Assembly: GCA_020064725.1 (NCBI GenBank)
Contig: JAGTWJ010000001.1
Span: 2,666,001-2,730,000, forward strand
Direction of reading: 5' to 3'
DNA: 64,000 nt
From: Drechslerella dactyloides
Taxonomy: Eukaryota > Ascomycota > Orbiliomycetes > Orbiliales > Orbiliaceae
Below are positions 58,643 to 64,000 of the stretch, one piece after another (positions within the stretch are counted from its first letter, which is position 1; each line of letters starts with the position of its first letter). A model generated the notes under the pieces. It was not told the DNA's origin. It made no database searches and worked only from the letters and a program-made list of their open reading frames with translations. Both the position numbers and the translations under genes were made by a program.

Positions 58643-59232
58643 ATGGAAGAAGACGGCGCCGCCCTGCAGAACCCGCGCGAGCGCGAGGCCTCGGAGAAGA
58701 TCACATTCCGCTTCTGTCGCGAATGGTACGACCTACCCCCCGCACATTCGGCGATACCAGTGATGCAGTGCTAACGACAGCTCGTCGACAGCTCAAACAT
58801 GCTGTATCCCCGCGAAGACCGCGAAAACGGCCGCCTGCTGTTCGCCTGCCGCAACTGCAACTTCATCGAGGAAGCCACGTCGCAGTGCGTCTTCCGGAAC
58901 GTGCTGAGCTCTGTCGCCGAGGAGACCGCCGGCGTGACCACCGACGTCGGCAGCGACCCTACCGTAATACCTCTCACTCACTACTACCACCGGGATATAC
59001 GACTCGACTGACATGGTGATGTCTAGCTGCCGCGCTCGAACCGCACGTGTCCCGTCTGCGGCGAGTCCGAAGCCGTCTTTTTCCAATCCCAGCAAAGGAA
59101 GGAAGACACTAAAATGGTACCCCAATATATCCTCTATACTCTCTCGATTCTTTTGGTTGTGTGTACTAATAAAAATACTCGGTGCAGCGCCTGTTCTACG
59201 TCTGCTGCTCCTGCGGAAAGATCTTTGACTAG
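58643..59232 (+). CDS. RPB9: RNA polymerase II subunit Rpb9
   Basis: Four exons: 58643-58725, 58792-58963, 59027-59116, 59188-59232; 130 codons (129 aa). Rpb9 is a peripheral Pol II subunit that affects start-site choice, fidelity and TFIIS response. Two zinc ribbons are visible: FCRECSNMLYPRED...LLFACRNC at about 25-55, and CPVCGESEAVFFQSQQRKED...FYVCCSCGK at about 92-126. ETAGVTTDVGSDPT links them. The length fits the family (110-130 aa). The last exon is only 45 nt and ends FD-TAG. A coding-like frame of 98 codons continues directly after this TAG (see the separate entry). The family and the exons are secure; where translation really ends is the open point. Confidence 0.94.
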
Positions 59233-59529
59233 GCGTCAAACATCGTCGTCCGGCTCGACTGCAACACCACCATCAAGCTCACGGCCGACCAGTACTTCCA
59301 CTCCCCCCACTTCGACAAGGACCTGCGCGACTGCCGCCGCCGCCCGCGCCCCGCCGGCGACAGCAGCGACGATGCTTCCGGCAACTATACCGACGGCGGG
59401 GAAGCGATATTGGCCGGCGAGAATATCTACAGGAATCTACTGAGACGGAAACGGGAGATCACGGCGAGGCGAGCAGCGAGGGTTGCTGCTGCCGCTCGGG
59501 GTGACGGCGGCGGTGGCGAGCCTATTTGA
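59233..59529 (+). other. in-frame 98-codon coding-like extension after the RPB9 stop
   Basis: The frame of RPB9 exon 4 continues past TAG for 98 sense codons to a TGA at 59527-59529. The first ~37 codons are almost all C- or G-ending, like the real genes around it. They read as a mixed, non-repetitive protein starting ASNIVVRLDCNTTIKLTADQ. A basic Arg/Ala-rich helix follows near the end (LLRRKREITARRAARVAAAA). It has no ATG of its own near the beginning. It could be reached by readthrough of TAG. It could also be reached by splicing from the exon 3 donor (59117) to a distal acceptor at 59232, where the AG of the stop codon TAG serves as acceptor; exon 4 is 45 nt, so skipping it keeps frame. 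I do not recognise the sequence. Confidence 0.5.
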
Positions 59530-59694
59530 CAATGGTGTTATTGTTGTTTCGTATTCTTCTTTTATGCATTAAACTTGCGGGTAGAGGCGTCTGGCGCATC
59601 TGGCGCATCGTATTATATTATATCCTGTCCTAGCCAATTCTATAATACAATCCGACGAATAAACGAACAAAGTGGATGCTACGTCTGTGTGAGG
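59530..59694. other. convergent 3' region, RPB9 / DHFR
   Basis: AT-rich 165 bp between the end of the RPB9 extension and the DHFR stop codon; presumed 3' UTRs and poly(A) sites. Confidence 0.5.
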
Positions 59695-60447
59695 TTATGT
59701 GCGCTCCCACAGCCCGAATTCGAAGCGCACGCCTTCCTCCTCCTTGACACCCTCGACGGCCGCCCGCTCCTCGCCCGTCGCAACCACCAGCTCGTCCACC
59801 GTGCCTTTGCGCCAGCTCCCCTCGTCGATATCCGGGAAGAAGACATCGACGCCGTCTTCGGCCGCGTAGTCCGGCAAGAGGATCGTAGTGTGTAGAATCC
59901 GCGTCGGGTATGCTATGCTGTCCTTCGACAGCTTCATCGCCAGATTGTATATCTGCGAGCCGCCGATGATGAAGATCTGATGAACCGCCAGACTACCACT
60001 ATCGTCGGCTGCCGTGACAGAAGTAGCGGAAGCAGTCGTCGAGGAGGATGGCGGGGTGGGGAATTTCTCGCGCAGGAGTTTCACGCCGTCTTCCAAGTTG
60101 GACACCCAGAACTCCCCGCCGCCGACGCCGCGGCCGGATGACTGAGACGAGGATCGCGATATGACGACGTTGATTCGGCCAGGTAGCGGCCGGTACCTCG
60201 CCGGCAGGGACTCCCACGTCTTGCGGCCCATGATGACGGCGTTCGCGTAGCGGTGGTGCTGGGGAGTCGACGTCGAAGTGGAGCAGGCGGGGGCGGTAGC
60301 AGGCGGGGGAACGCGCCGCGTGACGCGCGAAAAGTACGCCATTTCAGACGGCAGTCGCGGCCAGGGCATATTGTTCGCGAGAGACCGCCCGATCGCGCGG
60401 GCCGGCGGCGGCGTCGTCGCGACGACAAGCGTAATTAGCGGCGTCAT
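59695..60447 (-). CDS. DFR1: dihydrofolate reductase
   Basis: Single exon on the minus strand, 251 codons (250 aa). DHFR reduces dihydrofolate to tetrahydrofolate with NADPH, feeding thymidylate and purine synthesis. The frame extends upstream to a TTG, but the ATG at 60447 gives the family start MTPLITLVVATT. Diagnostic segments are IGRSLANNMPWPRLPSEMAYF (catalytic Glu in LPSEM), VIMGRKTWESLP, INVVISR, IFIIGGSQIYNLAM and a C-terminal VRFEFGLWER. Two low-complexity insertions stand out: about 15 residues of Pro/Ala/Ser/Thr before HRYANAVIMGRKTW, and a Pro/Ser/Thr-rich loop before VHQIFIIGG. The protein is longer than yeast Dfr1 (211 aa). It is divergent from P5C reductase. Confidence 0.94.
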   Translation of the reverse strand: MTPLITLVVATTPPPARAIGRSLANNMPWPRLPSEMAYFSRVTRRVPPPATAPACSTSTSTPQHHRYANAVIMGRKTWESLPARYRPLPGRINVVISRSSSQSSGRGVGGGEFWVSNLEDGVKLLREKFPTPPSSSTTASATSVTAADDSGSLAVHQIFIIGGSQIYNLAMKLSKDSIAYPTRILHTTILLPDYAAEDGVDVFFPDIDEGSWRKGTVDELVVATGEERAAVEGVKEEEGVRFEFGLWERT

Positions 60448-60643
60448 GTCGGTAGAAGAAGAGAAGTGGAGATGCAATCGTGGCCGGGGATTGGTGGTGG
60501 TGTGGTTTGTCGTGAGGATGTGTGCATATGCGCCAAGACCGGGACCGGCGGGCGCAAAAAGCCAAATCTGTCACCGCAGCTTCACGCCGACAGACACCTC
60601 ACCTCACCATCTTATCGATCTCCACCTCACGAAGAAACTCGCG
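60448..60643. promoter_or_regulatory. shared divergent promoter, DHFR / P5C reductase
   Basis: Only 196 bp separate the start codons of the divergent DHFR and P5C reductase genes. No coding sequence of its own. Confidence 0.55.
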
Positions 60644-61597
60644 ATGGACGGCACACTCGCGATCAAAAAGGCCTCCGGCCTGACGCTCGGCTTCCTCGGC
60701 TGCGGCAACATGGGCGTCGCAATCCTCTCCGGCATCCTCGCCACGCTGGCCACCCACCCTACGCCGTCACCGCCTTCGCCGTTCCCCTCGACGCCGTCGA
60801 CGCCGACCAACGTCCCGTCCAACTTTATCGCCTGCGTGAAACGTCCGGAATCCGCCGCCCGGCTCAAGAAACTACTCTACCAATCCCTCGCCGTGCCCTC
60901 GCCGTCTTCTCCGTCCCCGTCCTCCCCGCCCGTCACCGTCATCTCCGGCGACAACGCCCGCGGCGTACAGCTCTCCGACATCGTCATCCTGGGTTGCAAG
61001 CCACAGATCGTCTCGGAAATCCTCTCCGTCGAAACAACCCGCGCAGCACTGAAGGGCAAGCTCCTCATCTCCATCTGCGCCGGTGTCACCCTCTCCCAGC
61101 TCGCATCGCATGTCGACCCATCCACGCGGATTATCAGGGTGATGCCCAACACCGCCTCCCGCATCCGCGAGTCCATGACCGTCATCACCTGCGACCCGGC
61201 CGTCATCCCGCAGGAGGAGCGCGACCTCGTCTTCTGGATCTTCTCACAGATCGGCCGTGCCATCTTCCTCCCGGAGAAGCACATGGACGCCTCCACGGCG
61301 CTGTGCGGCAGCGGGCCGGCCTTCATGGCGCTGGTGCTCGAGGCCATGGCGGACGGCGGCGTGATGATGGGCTTGCCGCGCGTGGAGGCCCAGATGATGG
61401 CGGCGCAGACGATGCGCGGCACAGCGGGGATGGTTATGGACGGCGAGCATCCGGCGATTATCAGAGAAAAAGTCAGCACACCCGCCGGCTGCACGATTGG
61501 CGGGCTGCTGGTGCTGGAGGACGGGCGGCTGCGAAGTACCCTTGCGAGGGGCATCCAGGAGGCGACACGCGTGGCGTCCGGGTTGGGCAGTAAATGA
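60644..61597 (+). CDS. PRO3: pyrroline-5-carboxylate reductase
   Basis: Single exon, 318 codons (317 aa). The enzyme reduces pyrroline-5-carboxylate to proline with NAD(P)H, the last step of proline synthesis. The N-terminal Rossmann motif is LGFLGCGNMGVAILSGIL (about 14-31). Then come CKPQIVSEIL, RIIRVMPNTASRI and STALCGSGPAFMALVLEAMADGG, read here in overlapping parts. The family signature is STPAGCTIGGLLVLEDG near the C-terminus. Two Pro/Ser/Thr-rich insertions (about 38-58 and 90-100) enlarge the N-terminal half compared with yeast Pro3 (286 aa). The ATG at 60644 is the first that leads directly into the conserved start; upstream in-frame sequence is leader. Confidence 0.95.
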   Translation: MDGTLAIKKASGLTLGFLGCGNMGVAILSGILATLATHPTPSPPSPFPSTPSTPTNVPSNFIACVKRPESAARLKKLLYQSLAVPSPSSPSPSSPPVTVISGDNARGVQLSDIVILGCKPQIVSEILSVETTRAALKGKLLISICAGVTLSQLASHVDPSTRIIRVMPNTASRIRESMTVITCDPAVIPQEERDLVFWIFSQIGRAIFLPEKHMDASTALCGSGPAFMALVLEAMADGGVMMGLPRVEAQMMAAQTMRGTAGMVMDGEHPAIIREKVSTPAGCTIGGLLVLEDGRLRSTLARGIQEATRVASGLGSK

Positions 61598-61717
61598 GGG
61601 TTGTGGTATCGACGGTGTAGATGGTGTGGTTTTATCATCGGCTTTATGCTATATAGATCGTGTATGCTAGTATCGAAATACGATTGATTCGTGAGAATTC
61701 GTCGGAGTGCATGTAGG

Positions 61718-62949
61718 CTACCACCCGTACTTGGACCCTGCCTCCTTCTTGTTGCGCCGGCCCTGGGCGAACGACTCCTCCAGCGCGGCACGCTGGCTTT
61801 GCGCAGCTGCTCGCAAGTTAGCATCGTCGTACGTATATAGTGTAATAGGAAGAGGGGTGTTATACCGTTGAGAAGACTCGTGAGCTGGTGCTTCCCGGGC
61901 TTGATGCTGCGCACGACGTTCTTTTCCGGTGCTGCAGCACCGGCAGCCCGTGCCGCCTCGTTCTTCTCGTACTCGGCGTCGACGTTGAAGTCCATTAGCT
62001 TGATCTCGGCGTTGCGTCCGCGCCGGCCCATGAACATGCGCATCTCGGCCTCGTCCATGCCAACTTGCTCGCTGATGCTCTGGAACGTCTGCGGACCCAC
62101 GGCTGGCGCATTGTCGTCCGGCAGCGCGTACGTGGCCTCGACGTCGGCTGGGGGGTCCGCAGGGGTGGTGTCCTCGTCGTCGTCGACGGGCGGTGCTGCG
62201 GTGTCTTCGATGAGGATGGGCTTGTACTCGCCAGTTGGCGGCGCGGATAGCGGCTTCTCGGCGAGTGCCGAACCCAGGGAGAAAAGCGAGACCTTCGCGT
62301 CCTTGCTATCCGGTTTCGCAGGCTTGGATTGCTTCTTCGCGGTCGATTTGCGGAACAACGGCTGAATTGCGCGACCTTGGATCGGTCCCGCGGAGGGTGT
62401 CACCGTCGCTGGCGGGGGAGCTGGTGCTGGTGCTGGTGTGTCGTCGTCCATGCCCGTGCCCGCGTACTCGACCTTCTTGATCCCGCCGCCGAGGGTACGC
62501 GGGGTGGCACCGGCTGTGACAGCAGCAGCAGAAGCCTCGGCCTTCTTCTCCTCCTTGTCCGCCTCCTGTGCCGCTTTCACGGCCTCCGCGCCGGTTCTCT
62601 TGGGCGCCGGCAGGAAGCTCAACAGCCCGCTTCCACCGGCGGCTTTGCCGACGCCTCGACGCGAGGAAGAGGAAGTGGCCAGCGCGTCCGGGTCTTCGTC
62701 ATCGCGCGAGATTTTGGGAAGGTCGACTTTGATCTTGCGCGGGCCGGAGGGATTCGCGGAGCCGTCGGAGGGGCCTGTGGCACCGGCGTCATCGTCGACG
62801 ACGAGCTTGCGCTTCTTGGCCGGCGGCGGGAGGAAGGACGCCAGGGAGGACTTTGACTTTGGCTTGGTCTTTAAAGCAGGGGCGGCAGTGGCGGGCGGGT
62901 CGCCTTCAGCGTCGGAGGGCTCGGAGTCGGAGTATGCTACCAGGGCCAT
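61718..62949 (-). CDS. PRCC-like protein (proline-rich, splicing-associated)
   Basis: Two exons on the minus strand, 62949-61866 and 61806-61718; 391 codons (390 aa). Human PRCC is a nuclear protein that associates with splicing factors and with MAD2B; the fungal role is not known to me. The start, MALVAYSDSEPSDAEGD, matches the family N-terminus (VxYDSDSE type). Two short SLASFLPPPAKKRK / LLSFLPAPKR motifs follow. The middle is Pro/Ala/Asp-rich and disordered. The conserved C-terminal region covers about 300-390: IKLMDFNVDAEYEKNEAAR, KPGKHQLTSLLN, then across the 59-nt intron AAQSQRAALEESFAQGRRNK and a final SKYGW. That C-terminal block is what identifies the family. Convergent with P5CR, with 120 bp between stops. 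Confidence 0.85.
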
Positions 62950-63620
62950 CGCGTGCGATACTGTACAAGTGCGATGACACAGGTGATGATGGAGGGATGG
63001 AGGGATGTGGGAGGGAGAGGTTCCAGTTGGTGGATGAGATGTTGCAGGTGGAGCCAATTTGTCGGGCTGGCGGCCACGAACGGACAGGCGGCCGAAACAC
63101 CAACCGCCGCCCACGAACACTGCTTCCTGATCGCGCGACGACGCTCCGGACGAGATGCCAGATACGGGCAAAGCACGCACGCACGACCGATAGCAGGGCC
63201 CTATCAGGATAATTGATACCGCCCAACAATAAGCCTCGGCTGAACCGCCATGTGGGCGGCGTGGCCACGGCAGGGAACACGACCGCGACCATGAATTCGC
63301 ACAAGAGCGGACCCGGAAGCCGGATCGATGCTGAGATTCTGGTATGAAGTTTGACATCGACGGTCGACAGCGTGCGAGCAGGGATATCTCGCCCGGTATA
63401 TAACTCGGAGCGCGTGCGCGTGCTTCCCACTTGCCAGGGCTACAGTGCTAATTCATACTATTTATTCCATTCCTCCAGCCTCTCTTGGATAAATTATCTT
63501 GTCGTCATCGATAGATAGATTCACACATCTACACAATATCTCCTATCATTCGCCCTCCTCTCCCCTTCGTCCGTCTAGTCTACGTACAGCGTATCGCAGT
63601 TGCAGGGAGGATTGTTTGAA
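62950..63620. promoter_or_regulatory. divergent promoter region, PRCC-like / SCCPDH-like
   Basis: 671 bp between divergent start codons; no coding exon recognised. Confidence 0.5.
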
Positions 63621-64000
63621 ATGCCGCCTTCAGCGCCCCTCGACATCGTCCTCTTCGGCGCCACCGGCTTCACGGGCTGGATCACCGCCCAGTACATCGC
63701 GCGCCTGGCGACGCCGGACCTGCGCTGGGCCATCGCCGCGCGCTCGCAGGACAAGCTGGCCGCCAAGCTGCAGGAGCTGCGTCGCCTCTTCCCTGACCGC
63801 GCTCCGCCTGGTAAATACCCTTCTCCCTCGATATATCTTTCGTCTCGTCGTCATTGCATTCCAGAGTGCGTCGGTAGGATGCGACTGTGGATGTGCGACC
63901 TTGCAGCGCGCATGCGTCCATGTTGCATTTTGCATGCGCGTACATATCACGCATACACATGCATACAGCATCACCAGTCTCCAATAACGGATGTGTATCG
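63621..64000 (+). CDS. saccharopine dehydrogenase-like oxidoreductase (SCCPDH family), 5' part only
   Basis: The gene starts at ATG 63621 and runs off the window. Exon 1 is 63621-63810 (63 codons plus one base), ending at a GTAAAT donor. It encodes APLDIVLFGATGFTGWITAQ, an N-terminal Rossmann fold with GATGFTG as the dinucleotide-binding loop, then LRWAIAARSQDKLAAKLQEL. This is typical of saccharopine dehydrogenase-like and trans-acting enoyl reductase proteins, which sit on lipid droplets or membranes and whose substrate is often unknown. A possible acceptor at about 63874 would start a tiny exon; I cannot fix the next exon inside the window. Confidence 0.85.
   Translation, partial: MPPSAPLDIVLFGATGFTGWITAQYIARLATPDLRWAIAARSQDKLAAKLQELRRLFPDRAPPGKYPSPSIYLSSRRHCIPECVGRMRLWMCDLAARMRPCCILHARTYHAYTCIQHHQSPITDVY

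Noticed and set aside
60466..61593. 375-codon plus-strand frame overlapping P5C reductase in another frame
   Set aside because: Arg/His/Pro-rich composition typical of a shadow frame of a GC-rich gene; no motif.
60877..63357. Long minus-strand open frame of 826 codons covering both the PRCC-like gene and the antisense of P5C reductase
   Set aside because: Its first part contains PRCC exon 1 preceded by non-coding leader. After the PRCC donor at 61866 it runs through the intron and then antisense to a clear P5CR gene. The antisense part is an artefact of GC-rich codon bias.

Overview
This is nuclear DNA of a filamentous ascomycete, most likely Pezizomycotina. Genes are split by short GT-AG introns, mostly 50-150 bp, and coding regions are GC-rich with many C/G-ending codons. 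The set of families fits: a DGAT1-type MBOAT acyltransferase, a NicO nickel transporter, a Jsn1-type RRM/Pumilio protein, an Ecl1-type zinc protein, an Ecm14 pseudo-carboxypeptidase, Set9, and a PNP-NACHT-WD40 NLR. I could not place it to genus. All gene models were built by hand by joining exons so that the reading frame is kept; exon totals are whole codons in every complete model.

Layout. 0.8-5.8 kb: DGAT1-like acyltransferase (+) and NicO nickel transporter (+). 6.8-10.4 kb: Jsn1/PUF RNA-binding protein (-), followed by a gene-poor stretch to 14.2 kb. 14.3-16.0 kb: Vps72/Swc2 (+), then 2.8 kb without a recognisable gene. 18.7-20.1 kb: Ecl1-type protein (+). 21.9-25.2 kb: Tti1 (-), divergent from an NFKBIL1-like protein (+, 25.5-26.5 kb). 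26.5-31.7 kb: about 5.2 kb with no recognisable gene, upstream of the PKA catalytic subunit (+, 31.7-33.4 kb). 34.9-35.6 kb: mitochondrial ribosomal uL14m (-), divergent from ECM14 (+, 36.3-38.2 kb). 39.5-44.5 kb: the NLR (-). 45.8-50.5 kb: Sec7-PH Arf-GEF (-). 50.5-55.1 kb: another long stretch without genes, with clusters of tetranucleotide repeats. 55.1-64.0 kb: a tight housekeeping cluster made of Set9 (+), bL12m (-), Rpb9 (+), DHFR (-), P5C reductase (+), PRCC-like (-) and the start of a saccharopine-dehydrogenase-like oxidoreductase (+).

The genes do not form one pathway. Most are core eukaryotic functions: chromatin (Swc2, Set9), transcription (Rpb9), PIKK maturation (Tti1), cAMP signalling (PKA), membrane traffic (Sec7), mitochondrial translation (uL14m, bL12m), folate and proline metabolism (DHFR, P5CR), storage lipid (DGAT1) and metal uptake (NicO). 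In the 55-64 kb block several genes are arranged head to head over 196-670 bp and tail to tail over about 120-560 bp.

Two items stand out. First, the NLR gene is a complete 1598-residue PNP_UDP-NACHT-WD40 protein whose nucleosidase and nucleotide-binding motifs look intact. Second, Rpb9 is followed directly after its TAG stop by 98 more in-frame codons with strong coding character. These could be reached by stop-codon readthrough or by a distal 3' splice site that coincides with the stop codon.
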